A stretch of 64,000 nt of DNA, taken from assembly GCF_033807715.1 (NCBI RefSeq), contig NC_084591.1, forward strand, positions 45,717,868 through 45,781,867. The letters run 5' to 3'. The DNA is from Cololabis saira. Taxonomy: Eukaryota; Chordata; Actinopteri; Beloniformes; Belonidae. The notes below the pieces were generated by a model that did no database searches, was not told the DNA's origin, and was given only the letters and a program-made list of their open reading frames with translations. Made by a program: the position numbers and the translations under genes. Below are positions 44,792 to 57,116 of this stretch, in pieces (position 1 is the stretch's first letter; every line of letters starts with the position of its first letter).

Positions 44792-47033
44792 GGGTGCGTC
44801 CCAATACTCCCCCTCGCCCTCCTTTTCTTCCCTAACCCTAACTTTTGCGCGTTCCCGTGAAGGTAGTGGTGTCCCAATTCCTCTTTTCACCTAGGGGGAG
44901 GGGGCATAACGAGGGCTAGGGGCTGAGAATAGCCCCTTCAAATCGAGGGATTTCAGATGCTGACTTGGCGAGCGAGGGGGTATGAAGATTTCCCAGAATG
45001 CTTTTCGTCGTCATTTGCGGACTGAATCAAAAAAAAAAACATGGAGGACATTTCTGTTTTTTTTGGGAGTAAAATCAATATTTTGAGTTAGTTTCTGCAT
45101 AAAAATGCATTTTGATTACATTTCTCGGCGCAAACCGATATTTTACTTTCATAATATTCACTCAGTGAATGTACATCATCCCTTTTTTGTCCGTTGTTCG
45201 CTAAGATCGCGCCGGAATATGGTTACGTAAGCTACGTAAGCTACGCCGTAGGTTACGTAAGCTACGCCGTAGGCTGCGTCTATTTATAGCTCGCCGACCG
45301 AGGAAAACATGCTTTACAGACTCGTCTGGATTTTGAGCAAGCAAGCATTTTTTCATTTTTTTGAGTCAAATGGCGAACCGCAAAGAGCAGGAGGATATTG
45401 AACCCACAAATGTAAGTATAATGTCCCATGGAATTAAAAAAATCACAGTGCTTTTGTATGTTTTAACAGTTTGAACAGTACATAGAAATACCACATTGTT
45501 TATTGTTTATTTTTAATACCAAAGAGTGAAATTACCGGAGTCAAATTACTTGTTGGACAATGTTAGAACCTGGCCAATAAAGCTGATTCTGATTCTGAGT
45601 TAACGTAAGATAATATGTGGCTGTTGATGACGAGTCGGGTAGATAACATTGCCGTGTCCTGTTAACTACTCGTTAACTCTCATATTTTCTACAAATTTGT
45701 TGTATATTTCACATTACTATAAGGCAGCAACGTTATTTGGGGGGGGTTACGAAGTAATAACGTCGCTTGCTGCCTTGTTATCATAATTCAAACTTTTTTT
45801 TTTTGTTGTTTGTTTGTTTGTTTGTTTTTTTTACGAGGACGTTTGTGCATTGCAGTAATCACATTTCATTCCAGGGACTCCGGATCAGGTCCGACACCTA
45901 ATAAGCTTTAGGGCTACCAACGAGGAGAATTTTACTAAGAAGAAATATGCTGCTAAACCACTGTGGGAGTGAGTGATCTAGCTATCTGCTTGCAGAATAT
46001 CTGTGATGGGGTCCTTAACCATGGTATAACTACTATTCATCACTGTTTTCTGTTACAGGAAACTCATCAAAGAGCTGGAACTGGAGGGAAAGGTGACCAC
46101 AGCACAAATTGGCAAAAAATGGGAAAATCTTAAAAAAAAATATAAGGTAAGCAATGGTTATTTATACAGTGATAATGAACCTGGTATGATGTTGTGGGTG
46201 TGTATGATAGTCCAGTCATGTTTGTAATCAACATGTGTATCCATCTTTTTTTTTTATCTCAGAACACTTTGGAAGACGTCAGCACATCGGCCTCAAGCTC
46301 TGCCTCACCAGCTGGAAGAGGAAGCTGGAAGCTTCAGGCATCAGGTCCACTTTCCCCCCGAATTTTTTTTTTGTACATATTTCTGTGCAAATTTTTTTAT
46401 ATGGAACAGCACCTTTCTTTGTTCTGCGTGCAATGTTTACTTTTTTTCTTTTTAAAAATGTTATTTGAATATAGCAAATAAAGCCTTTTTTACTGCGGAT
46501 TCTCTCACTATCCTTATTTTACTATTGATCTTGTTGTACAGTTTATAATTTGAGACATTACCTTACTTTGAGAAACCCCAGAAGAGAAAACTGTTGTGAA
46601 ACAAGTTTTATTAGACAATTTAAAAGTATTTCCAAGTGAGTAAAACCACACAAGTACAAAACTATATGAAGAACATATGGACAGGTTCCTGAACCTTTTA
46701 GAGAAAATGGTGGACAGGACACCTCATCAGCAGTAGCTGATGAGGTGTTTTGTGATTTTTTTGTAAATATTTCTGTGCACATTTTTTTATATGGAATATA
46801 AGTGGCATATTAACAGCGCTACAGCTGAAATTAAAACAGCTTTTGGCTCTCAGCTTCCTGATCAGGCTAGGGATAGAAACGAGGGGTAGGGGGAGAATTG
46901 GGACAGGCACCTGGGCCAAGTGCCCTAGATTTCAAGTGCCCTAAAATCTCCCCCTTCTTTTTTAGGGCTTAGGGAAGAAAAGAAGTGCGAGTGGAGAAAA
47001 GAAGGGCGAGTGAAGGAGAATTGGGATTGGCCC
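44792..47033. mobile_element. PIF/Harbinger-type element carrying a MYB/SANT-like gene remnant
   Basis: TTA duplications at 44,789-44,791 and 47,034-47,036; ends GGGTGCGTCCCAAT and ATTGGGATTGGCCC; sub-terminal regions also mirror each other (CTCGCCCTCCTTTTCTTCCC against GAAAAGAAGGGCGAG). TTA duplication plus a MYB/SANT-like protein are hallmarks of Harbinger elements. No DDE transposase is present inside. Confidence 0.85.
45370..46345 (+). pseudogene. MYB/SANT-like (Harbinger-associated) protein, spliced remnant
   Basis: Candidate exons are 45370-45411 (M-A-N-R-K-E-Q-E-D), 45875-45968 (R-A-T-N-E-E-N-F-T-K-K-K-Y-A), 46059-46146 (W-E-K-L-I-K-E-L across the junction, then K-K-W-E-N-L-K-K-K-Y-K) and 46263 onward (serine-rich). 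The regularly spaced tryptophans and the L-E-G-K-V-T-T-A-Q-I block match the MYB/SANT-like DNA-binding partner of Harbinger transposases. Exons 2-4 join cleanly with GT-AG sites. Exon 1 does not join exon 2 in phase, so the first exon or its acceptor is mis-identified or the copy is damaged. Exon 4 runs into T-rich sequence without a convincing end. Confidence 0.65.
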
Positions 47034-47036
47034 TTA

Positions 47037-48153
47037 GGCTGCATCCCAATTGAACCCCTCGCCCTCGTTTTCTTCACTACCCCTAACTTTTGCGCGTTCC
47101 TGTGAGGGTAGTGGTGTCCCAATTCCTCTTTTCACCTAGGGGGAGGGGGCATAACGAGGGTGAGGGGCTGAGAATATCCCCTTCAAATCGAGGGTTTTCA
47201 CATGCTGACTTCGCGAGCGAGGGGCTATGAAAATTTCACAGAATGCTACGTAAACTACGCCGTAGGCTCTGCGTCGATTCGACTCGCCGACCGAAGGCAA
47301 ACAGGCAGACTCGTCTCAGAGAAATAGAGAGAAATAATCCTGTGACTCGTCAGATTTGTTTTGGATGTTTCTGATATAATAGTTTTCAGAAACCACAAAG
47401 TAACCCAGCTGTTATCTGGGTAATTTACACACTTTCAGATAAAGTTGTAGAAGATCACGCCAGAATAAAGGGATTTATGGTTCCGCGTTACACCAACGCA
47501 GAGCCTACGGCGTAGGTTACGTACCCTACGCCGTAAGGTCTGCGTCGATTTAACGCGGACCCAAACTCCGGACCCGGCAGACAGAAATCTCTAAATTTCG
47601 GAGCAAATTTCTTAACAGGCGTAGCTACAACTGTTAGATTTAATCTATTAAACCAACATCTTCCTAAATGATTTATTTCAGCCAGCGTAATTCTCCACAG
47701 AGCTGCAGGTTTCTCTCCTGGGACGACGGAGCAGCTTGACCTGGCGGACACGTCTCTTCTCGGGCTGTGAGCTGAGGCTGCTCCCCGGGGCCGGCGGCTC
47801 TTCTCATCTCCGAAAACATCGGGTCCAATTTCTTAACAGGCGTTATTTGGATAAACTGAGCCCCGGTTGGGGATCTTAAAGGTTACTTTAACACCTGAAA
47901 AAATATTAAAACTTAATAAAGTGCCATATTAACAGCGCTACAGCTGAAATTAAAACAGCTTTTGGCTCTCTGCTTCCTGATCAGGTTAGGGATGAAAACG
48001 AGGGGGAGTTGGAGAAATGGGACAGGCACCTGGGCCAAGTGCCCTAGATTTCAAGTGCCCTAAAATCTCCCCCTTCTTTTTTAGGGGGTAGGGAAGAAAA
48101 GAAGGGCGAGTGAAGAAAAGTAGGGTGAGTGAAGTTGAATTGGGATTGGGCCC
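47037..48153. mobile_element. Second Harbinger-type MITE abutting the first
   Basis: Ends GGCTGCATCCCAATTGAA and AATTGGGATTGGGCCC; sub-terminal sequence closely matches the neighbour (GGTAGTGGTGTCCCAATTCC, AAGTGCCCTAGATTTCAAGT). It shares TTA 47,034-47,036 with the first element and is followed by TAA, so its own duplication is not exact. A piece of the CTACGGCGTAGG MITE family lies at 47,470-47,570. No coding sequence. Confidence 0.78.
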
Positions 48154-48164
48154 TAAAAGAAATA

Positions 48165-48440
48165 AAAATGGAAAAGGAGAAGAGAGGAAGGGAAGAGGAG
48201 AGGAGAAGAGGGGTGAGAGGCACCGCCCAGTGGATCATGTCGGTGCCCCCCTGCAGCATAAGCCTATAGCAGCATATCTACCGCGAAGCTATGTTTGATA
48301 TTAACTATTATAGTCGTGTTCTATAGCTGCAACTATGACTACTGACTCTAACACACTAGAGTTTACCCTAACTAGAGATTTAATAACACCAGCTAGAGGT
48401 TTACTAAACACTAACTATAGGCTTTACTAAACAGAACAGT
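48165..48440 (-). mobile_element. L2 LINE 3' UTR fragment
   Basis: Matches 60,000-60,280 closely: GGATCATGTCGGTGC, CTATAGCTGCAACTATGACT, CACCAGCTAGAGGTTTACTA. No RT codons remain. Confidence 0.8.
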
Positions 48441-48654
48441 TTTATCCTAGACAGTGACAGTCGTACATGGTTGCATCAGAACCCTTGGTAAAGCTCATAC
48501 TTCTGAGAAAGCACCATTATTGCCGAAAGAACAGAGCAATACCACATTTTTCTATTCATTTTTCAACAAGACAATTCAAAACTACATTTTTACTACATTT
48601 GCTACATTTGCACTATGTTTATAGCACTCTACAGCTGTAAGCACTGTTACAAAT

Positions 48655-48703
48655 AGAATTTCCCTTGGGGATAAATAAAGTGTTCTGATTCTGATTCTGA
48701 TTT
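48655..48703 (+). repeat. Retroelement 3' tail, GATAAATAAAGT(TCTGAT)n
   Basis: AATTTCCCTTGGGGATAAAT followed by AAAGTGTTCTGATTCTGATTCTGAT is the common end of fish non-LTR elements. A similar tail lies at 45,580-45,600. Confidence 0.65.
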
Positions 48704-49689
48704 TACACATTTTAAAAAGGAAGAAAGGGAAGCCCAAGGAAGAGAAGGCGGCTCGTAACTGGACTGATCTGTCCACAATAGAGAACATGTGACAATGACA
48801 ATCACGCGCTGTTACACATCTTATGATGTTTGTAGGATGAACAAAAAAAAAAAAACAACCTCTTCATCTCTGGTCATGCTTAACGCCAGAACATGTTTTA
48901 TGTCTAGTAAAAATCAAAAGCAACACGATACGGTTAGAGTAGTTTTGGGAATGTTTTGCATGTCTGAGATGCAAAAAGGGATGCTTTTTGCATCTCATCC
49001 CTTTTTCTGAGTAGACCATGTAATAGAAAAAAGTGATGTCTATATTACAAGAAAGCGATTTTGCATAAAGATCCTAAATGATTATTCCAGAGCTCTTTGG
49101 ACAGTGGGGGTGGGGGGTTGTCACCTAACAGGCAGCAGCACGGTGGCAACAAGCCACCCCACACTCATGGCAAAGAGCACCAGATTAGAAAAATGATGCT
49201 GCAGGGGGACAGATGCTCATCTTTGCTCAGTACTCCGCAAAACTCAAATTCCCTACTGATGTGTTTTTCTTTGTGCATGTAAGTCAAAACATTTGTTGTC
49301 ATAGCAACTCCTTTCTCGGCAACATCAGTGAAACGGACCTTCATCTCCCAGGTACAGCCAGAAACCCGCGGTAATGACAACAGCGAGATGACCTGAGACA
49401 TATCCAAACGCCTCTTTCTCAACGTGAACACAAGATAAAATCATCTTCCAGTCCTGTCTTCACACTGTGTGCACAAAAGCTTCAAGGCAGCAACACTCAC
49501 CCACAGAATCCTTTTATCCACCACATTTAATTATAAACACCCAACTGTTTGGATTGTTTAATTGCGCTGCCTTGGAGACTTTATATTTTGATATCTTCCC
49601 ACCTTCACTGCCAACCCGATTTTCTGTTTTAATCAGTGAGCTCAGCTCTAGGAATCTTAAGGCAAAATTAGGAATGAATGCTTATCCCA
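48704..49689. other. Unassigned sequence; one 88-codon open frame on the minus strand
   Basis: The minus frame 49,431-49,165 begins M-F-T-L-R-K-R-R-L-D-M-S and includes C-T-W-E-M-K-V-R-F-T-D-V. It is not obviously repetitive, but no family, splice-site pair or conserved motif was recognised. It could be chance. Confidence 0.3.
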
Positions 49690-49905
49690 CGTCCTGCGAT
49701 GGACTGGTGACCCGTCCAGGGTGTTGCCCTGCCACTCACCTGTGATTAGCTGGGATAGGCTCCAGCAGACCCCTGTGACCCTGCAAAGGATAAAGCGGGT
49801 ATAGAAAATGGATGGATGGATGGATGGATGGATGGATGGATGGATGGATGGATGGATGGATGGATGGATGGATGGATGGATGGATGGATGGATGGATGGA
49901 TGGAT
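49690..49905 (+). mobile_element. RTE-type LINE 3' end with (TGGA)n tail
   Basis: GCGATGGACTGGTGACCCGT, GCTGGGATAGGCTCCAGCAG and GGGTATAGAAAATGGATGGA are the standard end of RTE/Rex3-like fish elements; TGGA units run from 49,808 to about 49,905. The W-M-D-G and P-S-I-H frames are microsatellite translations. Confidence 0.88.
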
Positions 49906-50769
49906 GCTTATCCCACAATCCAATTATTCCAATTTTTTTTGTTCTAGTCCAATTAACACATTCATTTTTGTTGGTCTCATATGATCTGGCTCTTAGCTAC
50001 AGTTGTGCCGCACAACAACATTCATAAGCAGATATATCTAAGTGATCTTATCAAGTTTTTGATGTTAAAAGTCTATTTTAGGTCTGTTGAGTTTCACCAT
50101 CTCCTGCAGCTTGTTGGTGATCTGCCACACTTAGCAGAAATTACACTATAAACGTACGAGGTAGGCCAGCGAGTTCAGCCTGGGACGGTGGTGTAGAAGG
50201 ATTATAATGTCACTTTAGACCATAATAATTATATCAATAAATTAATTACAGATTATACTGAAAAAAAAAGCGTCCCTAAACTATTTTTGACTACATCTTG
50301 TTTAATATTTCCAAGTGATCAACTTATTGTGCATGCAGTACAGTTGAGAAGTTCAGTAATAACAGAGGATGAGAACATGTCAGGTTACTATATTGTTTAG
50401 CGAAAAAGTCAAATCCAGAATAAATACATTCGTACGGACTCATTTGGATTACTGAGCTGATCTACTGTCCTCACATGATTACATGAATACACTTCGATGA
50501 TTTAAAAGTTAGAAATTCACCTCAGTTCATGAACAAGTGTGAATTTTTCAGATCCATAATCAACTAGTTAACATAGTAGTGGGGCATAAGGAAGCTCGCT
50601 TGATTAACTCCTGTGGCCCTTTATGTCTCTCCTTCAGTGTATCTGGATCCTTTCTCTGGTATCGACCACAGGCAGAAGTACAGAGAGGAAAACAAGCTGA
50701 ATCTCAACCTTGTTTTAAACTGATGTTCAAACTTCAGAAAAACATTCCTCTATTCTTCTGCAATTCCCG
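49906..50769. other. Sequence without recognised features
   Basis: No RNA gene, exon or clear repeat seen beyond a short A run near 50,262. Confidence 0.5.
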
Positions 50770-51365
50770 TCATTTCCGTTTCTTCTTCCTGTATCCAAAT
50801 CCAAAACAACAACAACAACAGCAGCACGGTGGATAATCAACAGCCCAGTAGAAGTGGTTTTGTTTCTTGTCCCTGTAGTTCTCCTTTTTCAGCGTCTTCC
50901 AGCGGAGCTTGATTTGGTCTGGCGTTCCTACAAATGCTGCTTCGTGCAACTTTTCTCTCACCTTCTTGTAAATCTTCTATCCCGGTACTTTCTACCGTCT
51001 ACAAATGCAGAAATGTTCATATCCTTCATTACATTTATGAAGTGATTAGTCTCCTCCTGGTCTTGGTTTCTCCGTGTTTATAAGAACTTCCTGGACTCAA
51101 AAGAGCAAGATTCCTTGCGAAAGAACATGAGCAGAAAACAAATTCCGTTTTCTATTGATGGGGATATTCCGTTAGGCGTTTACATGACCCAATATTGGTT
51201 TTAAAAGGAGTAACCCAGGGGTCATATTCAGGTTTTTAAAAACTGGAATATGAGCAAATAAGCAGTTATTGGTGTTTACATGGCCGTGAGCAACCAGGTT
51301 ATTGCTAATATTCCGGTTAGAAAAGGGTTATTGATGCTGGAAACGTAGTCAGTGGTTGTTTGTCT
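50770..51365 (-). mobile_element. DNA-element fragment with SANT-like reading-frame piece
   Basis: The minus strand at 50,961-50,870 reads R-E-K-L-H-E-A-A-F-V, T-P-D-Q-I-K-L-R-W-K-T-L-K-K. This has the helix-turn-helix spacing of MYB/SANT-like domains from Harbinger-type elements. Sequence to 51,365 has TGTTTACATGGCC and GGCGTTTACATGACC words seen in other fish MITEs. Boundaries unknown. Confidence 0.45.
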
Positions 51366-51369
51366 GTAC

Positions 51370-51480
51370 GTGGTCCTGTGACGGACTGGTAACCTGTTCA
51401 AGTCATACCCCAGACCTTCCCTGAAAATTGACGGGATAAGCTACTGCAGATCTTGTGGCCATGAAGAAGCAACAGATGGA
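51370..51480 (+). repeat. Degenerate RTE 3' end
   Basis: GTGACGGACTGGTAACCTGT, GACGGGATAAGCTACTGCAG and AACAGATGGATG are diverged versions of the RTE end seen at 49,690. Confidence 0.6.
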
Positions 51481-51487
51481 TGTTTTT

Positions 51488-52553
<1,066 letters not shown>

Positions 52554-53151
52554 CCGAGGTCTGCTTTTAAAGGTTATTCTGGTGTTTGTGTATATAAACG
52601 GGTTGAGGGTGAGGTGTGTATTATGGGGACAGACTCACTGCTGAATAAAACAATAACCTCCAATGCCCCAAAATACATTATACATTATAAGAGTATATTC
52701 TTTTCTTCCCTTTATGTTGCACACAGGGACTATGATTGTGTTTCTTTAAGCAGTAATGGCAATGCCAGTTTGTGGAAATAGAGAATTTAGCAACGTAAAT
52801 AACCTCAGTCAGAGCTTATGAAGGAAGTGAAGCTGTCAGTAAACACCTGTACTGACCTCTAGTGGTTTAGATCTATGAGGAGTTGGGAAGTTGCCCCCGT
52901 CTTCTTAGTCTGTCAATGGCTCCCCGCAGAAGTTTGTCTTACCAGAGCTCATAATAAAGCCATGGAGAGGGAAAAAGGAGAAGAGCCCAAGGACACATCT
53001 GCAGGGGCGTATGAGTGTGAGAGCAAAAATGCACATACAAACTGTCCCTCAGGATATCTGATCACTTTGTCTGTGGTGTAAGTTTGCATGTATTCATTAA
53101 TCCTCATAGTCCAGGCAAACACATCATATGCCATAGGCCAAGCAAACCTTT
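52554..53151. other. Sequence without recognised features
   Basis: Open frames here are short and show no family motif. Confidence 0.5.
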
Positions 53152-53234
53152 CTATAGATTTCTATATAAGTGACGTCTGCATTGACGTCACTTCCCCACT
53201 GGACCAGCCCCCTTACTGGCAGTGAGTGGCAAAA

Positions 53235-53550
53235 ATGGCTGCAAGAAGACGGGATAACAGCCGATTATCGGCTTAAATTAAAGGCAGTTGGACTTGACAG
53301 TGACCCGTACAGTTACCCCAAGAACCAGTGGTCCATGGACATTAATATTTGGTACAGTTACCAAGAACCAGTGGTCCATGGACATTAATATTTGGCCACG
53401 AATCAAGTTTCCTGATATTTATATGTACTTAATTTCTACGCCGGGGAAATACACGAAGCAAAGCTTGAAGGCTTACAAAAGTATTGACGCTTGGTCCGAC
53501 TTCAAGGCAGGATTTGTTGTAGAAATTAAAGTGATGAGGACACCGAACTT
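53235..53550 (+). pseudogene. YqaJ-associated-like N-terminal frame remnant (copy 2)
   Basis: After M-A-A-R-R-R the frame shifts. Longer pieces read L-K-L-K-A-V-G-L-D-S-D-P-Y-S-Y, then [15 protein letters not shown] and A-Y-K-S-I-D-A-W-S-D-F-K-A-G-F-V. The stretch is better preserved than in copy 1. Assignment to YqaJ-linked transposon proteins is from memory of the motif only. Confidence 0.45.
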
Positions 53551-53593
53551 ATGATTATGATTTGACCGTTTAACGTTAGCTACCCAAAAATCC

Positions 53594-53800
53594 AACATTA
53601 CCTGATACAAAATGGGAACCGCAAATCCACGTTTCGGTGCCTGAAATCCAGTTGTTTCTGTGAATTGCAGGGATCCATTTGTCTCTCTTAAACTTATTTT
53701 TCGGCAGTCCGTAAAACCAATCCGATTTCTTGCTAAATCTATGAATACAGTCGATCACACAACAGCTCTTTCCTATTTTAGATGTTTTCCAGTTGCTCAA
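53594..53800 (-). pseudogene. THAP zinc-finger first exon, transposon-derived (copy 2)
   Basis: M-S-N-W-K-T-S-K-I-G-K-S, then the C-x3-C pair, W-I-P-A-I-H-R-N-N-W and C-G-S-H-F-V-S-G. It is one residue shorter than copy 1 in the loop after S-K-K-S. The same donor-like GTAATG follows S-G. Confidence 0.75.
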
Positions 53801-53945
53801 ACTGAAAGTTTACGCTGACACTCAGTCTTTCTGACACTCAGTCTTTCTGACACTCAGTCTTTCTGACACTCAGTCTTTCTGACACTCAGTGGGCGAATCC
53901 CGCTGTGAAGTTGCATTTGTGACGTCATGCACATTCCCTCTATAC

Positions 53946-55879
53946 TATATAAGAGAGAATCCTTTAAATGATCAGTATACGTCATACTGCACTTATCTCC
54001 TCATTATCCGTATATACTTTCATCCGTTCCAGTCATGTATTTATTATTGCTACAAGAGTTGAAGAAATTGTAATGACCTCCCCAAGTAGGGGGTTAAAAA
54101 AAATCATTACAAAATGACAATTACCAAAGGAGATCCATTGATCAAACACATTACAAACACTAAATAAAAGAAACACTGGACTTTCCACATGTGCAGCAAA
54201 CCTAACAACTTATTATCAATTGGTAAGTCCAGCAGAGACCTGATGTGAAATCAGCATCATCAAGTTAGTTTATATTTCTTAAATTGATAAGATACTGTGT
54301 CAAATAACATCAACAACAGCTTCTGGCAGATTTTGAAAGGGGACATTTCCCAATGTTTCCCATTGTTTAGACCTTTTATTGGGGCTTAAGGTCACCACAA
54401 ACTCAACAACCCTAACATTACACAACCTTGACAATTTTTTGGGATGGACTGTGCTTGAAAATGTAAGTGGCTCTGATTTATAAGGTATTGTGACATTAGA
54501 GAATTATCCGGCCTCCTACTCTTTAGCTCTACCAAACTTCCCATCATGTTGCATCTCTGAGGTGAGGAGCAAGCAGCTGTAACAAACAAGAAAACTGTGA
54601 TCATTTGTTTTTTGGCACTCATGACTTCCTCTTTTAGTTCGTGCTTGTGAACTTTAGCTCATTATTTTAGGAGAAAACAATAAAAAGTGTGAAAGATCCT
54701 CGTGTTCGTTTGTCTGGTACACCATAAGAAAACCAGTGAAATAGAATCAAAGTTATTACAAACTTTATTATATGGTGCACAATGTTTTCCGTCCGGTGGT
54801 GCACTTTTCTCAAACCACATAGGCAGGAGAGAAATGCACCCGGTGGTCATTGATTCAGTCGTATTTATACTGAAAAGGGAGGTGTTCTTTGTACGTGAAC
54901 TCCATCTGCCAAACATATCAGACCTTCAGCGTCCCTGTTCATTGCTTCCTACTTAAGATGTCAACCCAGATAACGGATAAGACCCATCAGTGTTACAACA
55001 TCTCTTTATCTCCATTGTCTTGACTTAACGAAGAGTAAATATCAGAACTATTTTAACAGCTTAGTCATAAAACAGGAGTTAACCCTGCAACTAGAGAAAA
55101 TAGCCTAGCCATAAAACAGGGGCAGACTCTGAAAATAGAGAAAAGCCACCAGTGTAGAATCTTATAGAAAAAACCCTTCAAACTCTTAAACAATTTCATA
55201 AAATCCTAACAAGTGGTAGAGTGATGTTTGCATTCCAGCAGCACATCCCCTGTGCAAGCGTAAGAGCAGCAGACCATTCATCAAGCGCTGTGTCCTCTCT
55301 GATAAAGCCGAGACGTCTGTCCATCACGGCGCTGGAAGGAGTGACACAGTTCTGAGCTGCTAAAACAGGGCTCCAGCAGAAACAGAGAGTAACAGAGGAT
55401 GACACAGTTAAAGAGCCTAAAACAAGAAGCGAAGACGGACAGAGCTCAGGAGACGTGAAATAGGGCAGAGAAGCGGAGCTGGAGGACAAACGGGACACGA
55501 AGAAAACAAGTGGATCAGCAGACCCAGAGAGGGCATACACAGCGGAATACACACGCTTGACTCCATTATTAAGGTCTGCACACATGTGCACTTCTTTTAA
55601 TGTGTTCACAGCGGCAAATAACTAAAAAGGATAACTTCAGGCCCCATTGCATAAGCCAGCTTACACCATGAAACCATTTTTTTGGCATCCACAGGAACAG
55701 GATAACCTATAGTCCTGTCTTACTACAAAGAAGCAGAGAAGAGGCAGTGGAAACACAGTTTAGGTCCAACGGTAACAATATCTAAGGAATTTCAGGTGTT
55801 CAGGTGTCTGAATCACAGCACACATCAAAGACGTGTTCGTAGAATGCAGGCCCAGCCTAACTATCAGGCGGCGGACAAT
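53946..55879. other. Unassigned 1.9-kb stretch
   Basis: No similarity to repeats elsewhere in the window and no recognised protein. The longest frame (minus, 55,609-55,196, 137 codons) is Ser/Leu-rich and begins M-N-T-L-K-E-V-H-M-C; it has no clear domain. It may be an old retroelement end or host sequence. Confidence 0.35.
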
Positions 55880-56147
55880 ACATCAAAATGTGAGTCTCCA
55901 TCCTGCGACGATGGGCATTGCTTTTCTCAGTAAAAAGAGTTACTGTGGCGACGATAGACGCCAAAAAGCGCGCCCACCCTTCATCTGATTGGTCCATATT
56001 TCATAGTTCCTATTTTCTGCCATAACTTTTGAATGGATTGACATAAAGACTTGATGGTGGTGTCATCGGACTCGGTTTTGAGTCATTGACCTTTATTGGT
56101 GAAAATTGCACACAAGGGCCCGTTCATCGCTGCTTGCAGCTTTAATT
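55880..56147. repeat. GGGCCC-family repeat, 3' part
   Basis: Shares TGAGTCTCCATCCTGCGACG-type sequence with 41,385-41,410, the CTGCCATAACTTTTGAATGG block, and the GGGCCCGTTCATCGCTGCTT end with 15,975. Confidence 0.75.
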
Positions 56148-56430
56148 CCGGTTTGATTTTGAAGCCTGTGTGTTTCAGTTCAGGTTTGACTTTCCTGTTT
56201 CCCATCTGCCCTGATTGTCTGCACCTGTGTCTTGTTAACCCTTCTGTATATCTGGTCTTGTCTTTCCCTTGCTCCCCGCTGGTCTGGACTGTTGATTCCT
56301 CTGTGTTTTCAGCTCAGGTTTTTGTAACGTTCATGTTCGGGTGTTTTTCCAATCCTGCTCAGCAGAGGTTTCTGTTAATAAATCATTGTTTTTTGGAACT
56401 CCTGCCTCCTGGTCTCCTACATCTGTCATA
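56148..56430. repeat. Dispersed repeat, inverted relative of 33,000-33,362
   Basis: TTTGACTTTCCTGTTTCCCA, CTGCACCTGTGTCTTGTTAA and GGTCTGGACTGTTGATTCC match the reverse complement of the other copy, without its L2-tail insertion. Ends with GGAACTCCTGCCTCCTGGTC. Possibly an LTR-type fragment; no coding part seen. Confidence 0.6.
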
Positions 56431-56611
56431 TGTTAACATGGTATTTCGTGGGTCATTGAGACCCAGAGCTAGCTCTGTAACGCCCATGTCATTCTTGATA
56501 TCCAGGGTGCTCAAGAGGATGTTTTCATGCGGCTCCATCTTATTCTTTTGATCGCCAAGTCCAATACCTGCATCATCCACAAAGATCGGCTCCCAGATTG
56601 AGTCATGATAG

Positions 56612-57116
56612 AGACAGTTTGGAGATAGTTAGAGACAGTTTGGAGATAGTTAGAGACAGTTTGGAGATAGTTAGAGATAGTTTGGAGATAGTTAGAGACA
56701 GTTTGGAGATAGTTAAAGACAGTTTGTAAATAGGTAGAGACAGTTTGGAGATAGTTAGAGATAGTTTGGAGATAGTTAGAGATAGTTTGGAGACAGTTAG
56801 AGACAGTTTGTAGATAGGTAGAGACAGTTTGGAGATAGTTAGAGATAGTTAGAGACAGTTTGGAGATAGTTAGAGATAGTTTGGAGACAGTTAGAGACAG
56901 TTTGGAGATAGTTAGAGACAGTTTGTAGATAGGTAGAGACAGTTTGGAGATAGTTAGAGATAGTTAGAGACAGTTTGGAGATAGTTAGAGATAGTTTGGA
57001 GACAGTTAGAGACAGTTTGGAGATAGTTAGAGACAGTTTGTAGATAGGTAGAGACAGTTTGGAGATAGTTAGAGACTGTTTGTAGATAGTTGGAGACAGT
57101 TTGGAGAAAGATACAT
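56612..57116. repeat. Minisatellite of 21-22-bp units with 115-bp higher-order period
   Basis: Variants of TTAGAGACAGTTTGGAGATAG are repeated for about 500 bp. A block of 115 bp starting AGTTTGGAGATAGTTAGAGA at 56,826 is repeated without change at 56,941. The K-L-S-L-T-I-S frame on the minus strand is a repeat translation. Confidence 0.95.

Larger units (their letters stand above)
53152..53945. mobile_element. Internally deleted DNA element with THAP exon (copy 2)
   Basis: Same architecture as 22,581-23,285, with GACGTCA-containing ends (left near 53,170-53,200, right ending ACATTCCCTCTATA). It differs by an internal tandem duplication of about 48 bp (GTACAGTTACC ... ATTAATATTTG, 53,307 and 53,352) and by more 16-bp TCAGTCTTTCTGACAC units (53,819-53,888). 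Confidence 0.8.

Noticed and set aside
49657..50027. P-S-I-H and M-D-G-W repeat proteins
   Set aside because: Translations of the TGGA tail of an RTE element on opposite strands.
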